Part shown: piece after piece, positions 33,380 to 44,810 of the stretch
Position numbering within the stretch: position 1 is the stretch's first letter
Layout: each line of letters opens with the position of its first letter
NCBI GenBank assembly: GCA_030549335.1
Contig: CM060198.1
Coordinates: 372,001-436,000, forward strand
Reading direction: 5' to 3'
Origin: Pontederia crassipes
Taxonomy: Eukaryota; Streptophyta; Magnoliopsida; Commelinales; Pontederiaceae
DNA: 64,000 nucleotides
Program-made: the position numbers and the translations under genes
Notes under the pieces: model-generated
Databases searched by the model: none
What the model was told of the DNA's origin: nothing
What the model saw: only the letters and a program-made list of their open reading frames with translations

Positions 33380-33920
33380 ATGCTAAGTTATCATTTTTTG
33401 GGTAAGTTATCACTCATATGTGCAAAGTTATCATTTCTGCATGATTGCAGTGTGCAAGTGTCTAATTGCTGTCCTAACTCCTTGCTATTGTGAATTAAAC
33501 ATATTTGGATAATCATAATTTAATTTGTGCAAAGTTATCATTCTAATCAGCAAGTTATCATTCTCAATGCGCAATTTATCATTCCTGTGAAATATTATTT
33601 ACACTTGATAATTGGCCTTGTCTAATTACTGTCCTATTCCCTTGGTGTTCTTGTTGCCCTGAATTACCCATATTTAGAACAATTATGATAAAATGGTGCA
33701 AAGATATCATTCTAGGGGCATAAAGTTATCATTCTTGTGCAATCTTGTTTATATCTGATAATTGACCCCATCCACATGCTGTCCTAATCCCTGACTATTC
33801 TGAATTAATCATCTTTGCATAATCATGGTCTAATCTACACAGAATTATCACTTCTATGCGCTTGTCATTCAACGTATATAAAATTATCATTTTTGTGTAA
33901 GGATTTCATTCCTGCACAAC
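33380..33920 (+). repeat. AAGTTATCATT motif array in U3 (5' LTR)
   Basis: Many copies of (C)AAGTTATCATT(T/C) or close variants occur, often 15-40 bp apart and in the same orientation, upstream of the TATA box at 34183. The complement contains the GATAA core known as a plant light-response/GATA-type site. Similar arrays are at 42400-42925 and 45000-45575, and inverted at 36900-37330. Confidence 0.75.
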
Positions 33921-34182
33921 ACCAAATTTTATTTGACAATGGGGTTGATTCTAGTAGCTGTCCTAATCCTTATTTGTTTAATCTTATTTGAGGACCTTGA
34001 TGCTTGTTGTTTTGGGTTTTCTAGCAGGTATTACAAGGCTGCACAAGCTGAAAAGGGAGGGGGGACCACTCTAAAAGTTGTCCAAAAGCTGCTGCCTCTG
34101 GTGATATTTTCTGGACAGGACACGTGGCACAACAAGGAGTGATGGAAGCTTCTCATCTGCATCCTAGGATGAGGAAAGACCA

Positions 34183-34189
34183 TATATAA
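34183..34189 (+). promoter_or_regulatory. TATA box of the gag-only element's 5' LTR
   Basis: TATATAA in CATATATAAGCTGAGAAACC. The block is conserved in the 3' LTR (43206-43213) and the nested solo LTR (45841-45848), always just after the AAGTTATCATT array. Confidence 0.6.
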
Positions 34190-34530
34190 GCTGAGAAACC
34201 CTGGAGAAGAGGAGGGAGCCTCCATTTGGAGGGCTGTTGGATCAGGAGTTGAAGACGAGGCTGGAGAAGACCAAGCTGCAATTTGATTTCTGTCATAGAT
34301 TTTTATCCTTTAGATTTTAGGATGTTTAGCAGTGATTCTTCTCCTTGTTTTGTATAAATCTTTGTAATTATCATGAGCTAAATCTCAGTTCTTTTAGGAT
34401 AGGGTAGTAATCTAGTTAGGTTATGGATGGAGTATGAACATTACTGAATTACTGCACTGATATCTGATTTTTCTGATTTCTGTTCCTACATTTTCTGATT
34501 TCAATGGATCTGTTCTTGACATTGTGAGGT

Positions 34531-37500
34531 TGATAGTGATATTTGGGTGTTGAGTGATAACTTGCTGATTTTTTTAGTTCAAAAGTCAATTTTTCCAATT
34601 TTTGTTTCAACTCCCTAACTCACTCCCTACTGCAGTGCACAGGTCAATTATAGTAACCCTAAATGTCGTATCCACAGTGATTTGAAGATCTAGACTACCT
34701 AAAAATAATTTAGACTAATCGTAATTAAAATGGCAAAAATAGATTTTTAAAGAGAAATGAAAACAGATTTTTAGAATTGCAGAGTGATAACTTATTTTAG
34801 GGTTTTGGAAATTTGTCAAAACTGAATTATAAATGCCAGATTAAAGGCTAGAAAGGTTTAACTATCAATGAGAAATGTTCTCCTAGGAGTTGGGGTTCAT
34901 CTAAATTAATTATAGATGGATTTGATCAAGTTATGATTAGAAATTCAATTCTGATTTAACCTTTAATATAGCTGCTCCCACAGCTCAATTGGCTCTGAAC
35001 TAATCATCATATTAGCATATAATTTTTAGTTAGGTTAAATCAGAAGAGGTTCCTCACTGAAAATGAAGTTATCATTGGGATCAAATGGAAGTTCAATGTT
35101 GATTTTTACAATTTTAAAGAAATTTGCAGTGATAACTTGATGGATGCAGTCACAAATTAATAAAATCACTTAGCTAAATAAGAATGAAATCTATCCAATA
35201 TTAGTGCTTGTGTTCCTTGGTTCATCTCTGAATTTCAGGAGGAATTGAAATCAACCTCTCGGCTGCAATTAAGAATGGATTCCACACAATCACTAATTAA
35301 TTGGAATCAAAAGGGCATCCAATCTTTAATTTGGAATTCAGCAAATTTTCATTGCTCCTACTTCATCTCTGAACAATAAAATACCCCTAGGATTCACTTC
35401 TTAGTGATTTAATGAAATCAAGGGTTTACAACAGCAAATCAGAATCCAAAGATTCAGGAAATCAGATTTGCAATCAGAATTGAAATTCAGAAATCAACAT
35501 TGAGAAGTTTGCAATAATTCAGTGATTAAAAACTTGGAAACACCATTGCCTCTTGATTCATTTCTGAACAAGAATGAAACCTTAAATAACCTCTCAGTTA
35601 TCAATTGGATCAGGGCTCAACAATGATGAAAACAGAAAATAGAAATCAGAATCAGATTGAGGGAAAAAAGAAATCAGAATTCAGGAAAATCAGCAATGTA
35701 AATAAATGGAAATCAGGCCTGCCAAATGCCTTCTTGACCCATCTCTGGACTGTAAGAGATTCCTAGAGTACACCTCTCAGTGATTTGAATGAAATAGGGA
35801 TTAACAATTGGCAAATTAGATTCCAAACAAAATCAGAAAGCAGAACAGATTTTAGAAATAAATTTAGTAATCAGAAGTACAAACTGAATTGAATCAAAAG
35901 TATGCCCAACATCTTGATTCATTTCTGAACAAGATGGGAGGACAATAGCAATCTCTCAGTTGCTCAATTTATCAGATTGAGAATGGTAAGTAAATTTAAA
36001 CAGCCCTTGGAAATCAGATTCAGGAAAAATTAGGAAATCAGACTTTTCAGGAATTCAGAAATCAGACTTTTCAATTAAGAATGGAATTTAGTAACTTACC
36101 ATTGATGCCTAATTCATTTTTGAATAAGGGTTAGATCAAAAGTTAACTTCTCAGTTATAGATTACAATAGGATCTACACAATGGCAAGAAATGATCCAAA
36201 ACAGTGCTGAAATCTGAAACCAGAAATGATTTTCAGTGCAGAAATTTAATTCAGTCCACATCCATCCATATTTAACTTAGATTACTACCCTATCCTAGAA
36301 GAAATGGAGTTTAGCTCCTCATATATACAAAGATTGACATAAAATGGAATGGAGAACAGGTACAAATCATCCTTTGGCAGCTCTCGACAGCAATTCCAGC
36401 AGCAAGCAGCAGCTCCCTCTTGCTCCAAACCCTCAATGTCCAGCCCCCCTTTCCTCCTTCAGAAATTTCAACTTTTATATGACTCCTCTTTAGCCTTGGA
36501 TCAGCATCAAATTGTTCTTTATCCTTTGATTTGAGCCACATGTCCAGTCCTGGAAGAATCTGCCTCTGCAGCACCTTTTTGTGCAGGAAAAAGTAGATGG
36601 TCCCCCCCTACTTTTTTCACTTTTTGGTCACCTTTCTCCCTGCTACAAATCCCCAAACAGCAAGCATCAAAGCCCTTGAATGGTGTTTTGACAAATAAAG
36701 ATTAAGATGATGATAGTTGCTAGCTCAGATATTAAATGGTATTAGGTGTTGTGCAGGAATGAAAACTTGTATCAAAATTAATGAATTAAGGGGCCCGGAA
36801 TGATAACTTGTCACAAATCATGGAAATTATCCAAATGCAAGTGATTCAAAGCATTAGAAGCATCAAATGGACTAGAGTAACAAGTGAGTGCATTCAGAAA
36901 TCAAATATGAATGAGATTTCTAAGAAGTGATAACTTGGGTGCCCAAAAACGATAACTTATATGACTTAAAAACGATAACTTGTGATAACTTGATTTGTGA
37001 TTATCCAAATGCGATGAAATTTGACCAGCAATGAGTTAGAACAATAACAAGATGATTGCTTAAGGTCCCTATGCAGAATTAATGGTTTTGCATGTCAAAA
37101 TGACAGAATTGCCCTTTTACGATAACTTGGCACTTGAAAAATGATAACTTGTTCAAATGGGTTTAAAACTTTGCACAAGTTGAGATGTGACTATCCAAAT
37201 ATGATTTATACATGATAATGATGGATTTAGGGCAAGAAAATGATTGAAAATCAGTTCATTCAAAATAATGATAACTTAACACTTAGGAATGATAACTTGT
37301 CCTCAAAATGATAACTTGGCATAGAATTTAAATATTAATGGATTTTGGCATTTCAGAGCCTTTATGCACATGGAATTAAGTATGAAATGAGAAATATCAA
37401 CTAGTTATCACAATGTTTACATTCCAAGTATAATTGGCCCAAAAATGGGACTCGATATGTATGAATTGCATCTAAAATGGGTTAGAAATATATAGTGATC

Positions 37501-37660
37501 AGCAAGTGATCAAACTCCCCCAAGCTTAGCCTTTTGTTTGTCCTCAAGCAAAACATTCAAAAATTAAGGATGAATTTGAATTTACCATCCACAAATGAAT
37601 AGAAAGATCAGCTGAATAAGACCTAAATGAGTTTCCCACTTTGCCAACACTTCATTCTTT
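34531..37660 (-). mobile_element. Inverted 3' LTR plus internal fragment of the same family
   Basis: It starts TGATAGTGA, the reverse complement of the LTR end TCACTATCA, and reaches the LTR start at 37512 (...GTGATCA). Then AACTCCCCC(AAGCTT) (37513-37527) is the inverted polypurine tract, and 37528-37660 is the reverse of the internal 3' end (compare 42063-42202). It is therefore the 3' end of another copy in the opposite direction. It has no TSD and the host LTR lost 334 bp, so this is a rearrangement or a truncated insertion. Confidence 0.75.
36900..37330 (-). repeat. AAGTTATCATT motif array (inverted copy)
   Basis: Seen on the + strand as AATGATAACTTG repeats. They belong to U3 of the inverted LTR fragment. 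Sequence between motifs is diverged from the other copies, but the motif persists. Confidence 0.7.
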
Positions 37661-38578
37661 GTGGAATCTGCCTTGTTATTGTTAAACCCCTGATTTCATT
37701 AATCACTGAGAAGTGAACTTATGATTTTCTTGCTGTTCAGAGATGGACCAAGAAGCAATGACATTTGCTGAATTCCCATATGTAATCATCTGCCCAATGC
37801 TTCCAATTCATTAGTGCTAATGTGGATTTCATTTCAATTTGCAGCTGAGAGGCTGATTTAAAATCCCCTTATTGTTTAGAGATAAACTAAGAAGCATTAG
37901 CATTAGGATTCGATTAAATACATTTTTGTTTAGATAATTGAGTCAATCATTCCACCATTATAAGTATTGATCAATTTTAGCACCAAATTAGGATTCACTG
38001 ATTTGTCAATTTTGAAAGGACTTGAACAATATCAGTAAGGTGCCAACATCTGAGCTTAATGATAACTCATTATCAGTAGGAATCTCTTATAATTCAACTT
38101 AGCTAATCATTCCTATGAGAACATGGTGATTAGTCCTTATTGAATTCTGTTGTGATAACAACCCTTTTTAAGTTGAATCAGAATTGACATTTCAATGCTG
38201 AGTTGTTTCAATCCATCCATAGCTGAATTAGATGAACACCAAACCTAGGAGAATCTTTTCATTGATTGATAATCCCTTTTAGTCCTTAGCTTAGCATTTA
38301 GATTTCAGTCCATATCCATTACTAAAACACCAAAAATAGTTACTCTTCTAGCCACATTTAAAATCTATTTTTACTTTTCTCAATTTCCTATTTTTGTCAC
38401 TTAGGGAGTCATTGGCCTTCAAATCACTGTGGATACGACACTTGAGTCTACTACTTTGACCTGTGCACTTGCAGTAGAGAGGAAGAGAGGAGTGTGAACA
38501 CATTTCATAATATTCAATTCTGAACCATAAAAATCAGCAAGTTTTCACTACACTCCTCAATTTCACTATCAAGTTTTT

Positions 38579-38596
38579 GACATCGTTGCCGGGGAT
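38579..38596 (+). other. Primer-binding site of the gag-only element (tRNA-Asp-like)
   Basis: TGACATCGTTGCCGGGGA, three mismatches from TGGCGCCGTTGCCGGGGA. It lies seven bases after the 5' LTR end. Confidence 0.7.
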
Positions 38597-38894
38597 TTGA
38601 TGCTAGTTAGATTAACTTAGATAGTTTAGATTAGTTTTAAATTAGTTATCAGTCCATTTATTAGTCTAGTTTTTAGTTTTCACTAGTTATCATTCTGAAT
38701 TTTTCAATTCTGTACAGATTTCTTTCTTTTCTGAATTTGATACTTCTGAATTCAATTTATGCAGGATTTGGGTGATCAAGAGGACTTATATTTATCTGAA
38801 CCAGAACCTGAAAGGAGATTTTAACAAAAGGAGGAAATTGCAAAGGGAAGAAGCAAGGAGAAGAATTTTTTAAGAAGAGGTTATCAAGCAAAAC

Positions 38895-40739
38895 ATGGCT
38901 GCTCTAAGGATACTTAAGGATTATTATTCACCCAGTAATGTCAGAAATCAACAAGGGGATGGAGCCCTACCACCTGTGGCTAATTTTGAAGTGAATCCAG
39001 TATTGGTCACAATGATAAGACAATATCAATTTGCTGGATTGGGGACTGAGGATCCAGCCTTACACATTGACAACTTCATGGAGATATGCAGCATTGTCCA
39101 CTTCAACAATACCCCCATGAATGTTGTGTACATGAGGCTATTCCCTTTTTCACTCATGGATAGGGCCAAGACCTGGTACAGGACCCTCAAACCTGAAGAG
39201 ATTGCCACTTGAGAGTCCATAGTTCAATTGTTTCTAGCTAAATTCTTTCCACCTAGTAAAACTGATAATTATAGGGTCCGGATTGCCAAGTTTTATCAAT
39301 TGGACCAAGAAAATATCTGTGATGCATGGCAAAGACTCCAAAGCTTGTTGAGGGCATGTCCACACCATGGATTTGAAAAATGGCAATTAATTGGAGATAC
39401 CATTCTTTATGGTACAGAAGTTCCAATAATGAAAATAGATGGCGAGTGCCTGATCGAATTGATCAGGTTAATTTGTAACTTGCTATCCTCTTGCCTAGCA
39501 GCCAAAGATTTACTTCTGACGTATACGACACGGTTCCATATTGCATTGGGTCAATTATTTCCACAAAGGATTGAACTATCCCAGTAAGGTTGCATTAGAC
39601 ACTGCTGCAGGAGGGATCTTTGCATCGAAGAATAGTGATGAGGCTTACCAATTGATAGAGAACATTGTCAAAAACCATCATTTCCTCACTCATGACAGGA
39701 CAAGAAGGCCATTAAGTGATAATCAAGTCAACAACATTGCTGTTCAGATTGAAGAACTGTTGCACAAGGTCTTGGAGAAGCTGAATTTAACACCTAATAT
39801 CAACAAAGTTTCCAACCCTGAAACTATGTGTGATGTGTGTAAAATCAAGGCCATTTGATAATGCAGCAATATGAACAGTCCATTGATCAAGTGAATGCTA
39901 TGGGAAATTTTGGAATGAAGCCCCCTACTGAGTATTATACACCTGAAAATAGGAACCACCCCTACTTGTCCTACAAGGCCAACCATTACCAAGGGCCACC
40001 TATGCAGAATTCAAATTGGCAACCACCTCCATATCAGCCTCCACAAGTTCAAGTGCAAAGACCTCCACATGAGTCACAACAAGTTCAAGCCACTCAAATG
40101 TCAAAATTGGAGGAGTTGATGTAACAAATTCTGAAGAAGCTAGAAAAGCAGGAGGAGGCAATGCAGAAATTGATTACTGAATATGAAACTTTGAGTGCCC
40201 ATCAAAAGGTTCTTGAAAACCAAATTGCCCAATAAGCCAGCACCTCAACTAGGCCACCAATGTTTTTCCTAGGGCAACCAGAAGTCAATCCTGCGGAGCA
40301 AGCCTCAGCAATAATTCCAATTGAAGACCCATTGCAGAGATGCCTCATGTTTGATCATTTGAGAGAATTAGAAGATCCAGAAGCCAAAACCTACCAATCT
40401 GCTATGAATTCACTCAAATCAGTAGGAAGTTCAGAATTCCAGAATGGAGTGCATGAGATTTTCACTACTAAACCCCACACCAATTCAACTCAGGACACTT
40501 CCTCCCAATTGGAGCTGAAACATCTTCCTAGTCCAGGGGATTCATATATCATACATGAGGATTCTAGAGATGAGAAGTTAGGAGATTTCTGGTACAATGG
40601 AGGAGGAAATCAAACTGAAAAACAAAGGTCAATCATTGGCAAACTAAGAGATCTATACTTGATTAGTGAAGCTGTCCACAGATTGAGATATCTACTTGAT
40701 CATATCATATTATTTAAACCTCGATATCAAGAATTGTAA
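38895..40739 (+). pseudogene. Gag of the gag-only element, broken
   Basis: It starts at ATG 38895. The first piece (38895-39212) has NPVLVTMIRQYQFAG and PALHIDNFMEICSIV, the counterparts of the Athila gag at 15807-17396, and ends at a TGA. A second piece (39228 on) continues FLAKFFPPSKTDNYRVRIA. Around 39389-39540 about 150 extra bases interrupt the frame, after which YFHKGLNYPSK and DTAAGG follow. A reduced knuckle CDVCKIK and a proline/glutamine-rich part come next. The last open piece is 40260-40739. The particle protein cannot be made from this copy. Confidence 0.8.
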
Positions 40740-42202
40740 CAATGTCTAGCCTAAGACACTAAAGTAGGGCACTTCTTGGGAGGTAACCTAAGACTTTTCA
40801 TATCTAATTTCCCTTTGTTTTGCAGGAATAATTCAGAGAAGAATCAGAACCACTCTCACCCTTTCACCTAGGGAGTACTCCTAAACCAAATTCCAATTCT
40901 TCTCACTGTAATACCATAATGACAACTGATATTATTTACTAATCCATGCTTTATATATCATAGTGATACTTGAATCATCACTCATATCAGTTATCCAAAT
41001 CTCCTAGTGCCAAATTTTAGTGCATTTCTCAAACTTCATATAAAATGCCAACTTGTACACTTTATTGATTCCAAAAATCTGATATTACAGATCTCACTGA
41101 TTTTCTTTTACTTCTCTGCAGAATTGAAGGCTAACCAGGAAGTTTGGATCACCCAAAGCCTCTGGTTGAGATGCAGGAATCATAGGAAGGAATCAATTGC
41201 CAAATTTCAAAAATTTAATACCCTCCCAACCCACTCCCTTGCCTTTATTTTCCCCACTGAGGACAGTGCTGAGAATAAGCTTGGGGGAGGAAACCTGGTG
41301 CTTTTCTAAACTTTACACCATGTTTTCAATCCATTTTAATGCTCATATCATCATATATCACCAGGTTTTGACAAGTTATCACTGTTTTCATTTGTTTTGA
41401 CAAATTATCACTGATATGGGTCAATTCAATTCTTGCCTTCATTTTAACTCCAAAATGGATGAAATACCTTATTATGACAGTTAGTACACTCCAATACTAA
41501 GTGGTCAAATTCGGCCACAGCCTTCTTGCTTTAATTAACCTACCCATTCAGGTGCATTTGAATCAAAATTTCAGCTGAAAATTTTCTTTTTGTAGAAGGA
41601 AATCAAGGCTCTTGCTGCCATGTTAAATAGGAAAACTTGACTTTTTGGACCAAGGGATCTAAGTCTTACTTGAGTTTGAACTATTGCTCACTTCATGAAC
41701 AGAAAAGAAAAAGAAAAATGAGAAAAAGGAAATGTGAAAAGTTGCATTTCTGCATTGCATGCATGCATCAATAAAGAGAGTGAAATTCTAAAAAGAAACC
41801 TCTCCTAAATAAAGCCAGGATTTTTATCCTGTGACCAGCATGAATAAATATCAGATCTTGACATGTTTACTTGCATTATCATGAATAAAACTCAGGTTTC
41901 AAACCTGTTTAAGCAGTGCAAAAATCTGTTCTTGAAGAGATTTGTAGTTCAATCTTTTTAGTAAAGTTGACAACCCTTGAAATTCAAATTTGTTACTATT
42001 ACTACTTCTTTCATGGCTTAAATTTGCTTTAGTCTTTTTGATTCCTTAGCTAGAAATTGAGTTTTGGAAAGAATGGGGTGTTGGCAAAGTGGGAAACTCA
42101 TTGGACTTTAAGCTGCTGGATTTTAATTCATTTGTGAACTTTTTAATTCAAGTTTGTTCTTAATATTTGAATGCTTTGCTTGAGGACAAGCAAAAGGCTA
42201 AT
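40740..42202 (+). other. Non-coding 3' region of the gag-only element
   Basis: No pol or other ORF is seen. It contains an extra polypurine-like module at about 41275-41290 (GAGGACAGTG, then AAGCTTGGGGGAGG), about 0.93 kb before the true tract. A similar arrangement exists in the Athila element. Confidence 0.65.
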
Positions 42203-42214
42203 CTTGGGGGAGTT
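42203..42214 (+). other. Polypurine tract of the gag-only element
   Basis: CTTGGGGGAGTT immediately before the 3' LTR start TGATCACTAG, preceded by GCTTGAGGACAAGCAAAAGG. It matches the Athila tract at 7753-7767. Confidence 0.75.
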
Positions 42215-43552
42215 TGATCACTAGCTGATCATATTAGGTTTTTATTTCATTTTCTATTCATTTCACCCATATTGAGCCCTCATTTTGCCCCACATTTGGT
42301 CAATTATGCATGAAATGCAATAGATTGTGATAACTAGCTTGCCATCCTCATTTTGTATTCAATTCCATGTGCATAGAGGTTCTGAATGATTAAAATCTGT
42401 AAAATTATCATTACTATGCCAAGTTATCATTTTTTCGACAAGTTATCACTCATATGTGCAAAGTTATCATTTCTGCATGATTGCAGTGTGCAAGTGTCTA
42501 ATTGCTGTCCTAACTCCTTGCTATTGTGAATTAAACATATTTGGATAATCATAATTTAATTTGTGCAAAGTTATCATTCTAATTAGCAAGTTATCATTCT
42601 CAATGTGCAAGTTATCATTCCTGTGAAATATTAACTACACTTGATAATTGGCCTTGTCTAATTACTATCCTATTCCCTTGGTGTTCTTGCTTCCCTGAAT
42701 TACCCATATTTAGAACAATTATGATAAAATGGTGCAAAGTTATCATTCCAGAGGCATAAAGTGCAATCTCGTTTATATCTGATAATTGACCCCATCCACA
42801 TGCTGTCCTAATCCCTGACTATTCTGAATTAATCATCTTTGCACAATCATGGTCTAATCTACACAGAATTATCACTTCTATGCGGTTATCATTCAGTGTA
42901 TATAAAATTATCATTTCTGTGCAAGGATTTCATTCCTGCACAACACCAAATTTTATTTGACAATGGGGCTGATTCTAGTAGCTGTTCTAGTCCTTATTTG
43001 TTTAATCTTATTTGAGGATCTTGATGCTTGTTGTTTTGACTTTTCTAGCAGGTATTACAAGGCTGCACAAGCTGGAAAAGGAGAGGGGACCACTCCAAAA
43101 GCTGTCCAAAAGCTGCTGGCTTTGCTGATATTTTCTGGACAGGACATATGGCACAATCAAGGAGTGATGGAAGCTTCTTATCTACATCCTAGGGTGAGGA
43201 AAGACAATATAAGCTGAGAAACCCCGGAGAAGAGGAGGGAGCCTCCATTTGGAGGGCTGCTGGATCAGGAGTTGAAGAGGAGGCTGGAGAAGACCAAGTT
43301 GTAATATGATTTCTGTCACAGATTTCTATCCTTTAGATTTTAGGATGTTTAGCAGTGATTCTTCTCCTTGTTTTGTATAAATCTTTGTAATTATCATGAG
43401 CTAAATCTCAGCTCTTCTAGGATAGGGTAGTAATCTAGTGAGGTTATGGATGGAGTATGAACATTACTGAATTCCTGCACTGATATCTGATTTTTCTAAT
43501 TTTTGTTCCTGCATTTTCTGATTTCAATGGATCTGTTCTTGACATTGTGAGG

Positions 43553-44190
43553 TCCTACTTGTATTTACAGCTGAGAGGTTATCCTTTGATCTACTCTTTG
43601 TTCAGAAATGAATCAAGAAGCAATGGCAAGTTTCTATGTCCAATCCCCAATTAGGAATTTGATTCTTTTATTTCTGAAATCTATTTTCCATTTATGATTT
43701 CTGAATTCATTGAATATGTTTTATCATTGTGGAGCCCTAATTGTATTAACAACTGAGAGGTTGCTTAATGGCTTCATTCTTGTTCAGAAATGAATCAAGA
43801 GACAATGGTATTTCTAAGATTTCAATCCTTGATTGTTGCAAATTTCAGTTCTGATTTCTAATTTCCAATTCTGAATTCCTGAATTTTGTGGAATCTGCCT
43901 TGTTATTGTTAAACCCCTGATTTCATTAATCACTGAGAAGTAAACTGAAGGTTTTCTTACTGTTCAGAGATGGACCGATGACATTTGCTGAAAGTAAACT
44001 GAGAAGCAATGACATTTGCTGAATTCTCATATGTAATCATGTGCTCAATGCTTCCAATTCATTAGTGCTAATGTGGATTTCATTTCAATTTGCAGCTGAG
44101 AGGCTGATTTAAAATCCCCTTATTGTTTAGAGATAAACCAAGAAGCATTAGCATTAGGATTCGATTAAATACATTTTTGTTTAGATAATT
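43553..44190 (+). repeat. Diverged tandem units of about 165-180 bp in the LTR
   Basis: CTGAGAGG/CTGAGAAG boxes at 43571, 43752, 43932 and 44096 are each followed 30-50 bp later by GTTCAGAAATGAATCAAG or a variant. The units are strongly diverged from each other but conserved between LTR copies. Confidence 0.6.
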
Positions 44191-44810
44191 GAGTCAATCA
44201 TTCCACCATTATAAGTATTGATCAATTTTAGCACCAAATTAGGATTCACTGATTTGTCAATTTTGAAAGGACTTGAACAATATCAGTAAGGTGCCAACAT
44301 CTGAGCTTAATGATAACTCATTATCAGTAGGAATCTCTTATAATTCAACTTAGCTAATCATTCCTATGAGAACATGGTGATTAGTCCTTATTGAATTCTG
44401 TTGTGATAACAACCCTTTTTAAGTTGAATCAGAATTGACATTTCAATGCTGAGTTGTTTCAATCCATCCATAGCTGAATTAGATGAACACCAAACCTAGG
44501 AGAATCTTTTCATTGATTGATAATCCCTTTTAGTCCTTAGCTTAGCATTTAGATTTCAGTCCATATCCATTACTAAAACACCAAAAATAGTTACTCTTCT
44601 AGCCACATTTAAAATCTATTTTTACTTTTCTCAATTTCCTATTTTTGTCACTTAGTCTAGGGCTAATCTAGATTGTTTTATGGAGTCATTGGCCTTCAAA
44701 TCACTGTGGATACGACACTTGAGTCTACTACTTTGACCTGTGCACTTGCAGTAGAGAGGAAGAGAGGAGTGTGAACACATTTCATAATATTCAATTCTGA
44801 ACCATAAAAA

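Larger units (their letters stand above)
33203..38571 (+). repeat. 5' LTR of the gag-only element, with inverted insert
   Basis: The LTR parts are 33203-34530 and 37661-38571. About 23-25 bp of the start (TGATCACTAGC...) are missing. Compared with the 3' LTR about 334 bp (equivalent to 43554-43887) are replaced by an inverted fragment of the same family. The LTR ends CACTATCA at 38571. An open frame at 33933-34142 recurs in the 3' LTR at 42957-43217. It begins with a hydrophobic stretch but lies in U3, so it is probably not a gene. Confidence 0.78.

Noticed and set aside
33933-34142. Small protein with a hydrophobic start, repeated at 42957-43217
   Set aside because: Located in the U3 of LTR copies, upstream of the TATA box, and its length changes between copies. 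Duplication is explained by the LTRs. It is a weak candidate only.
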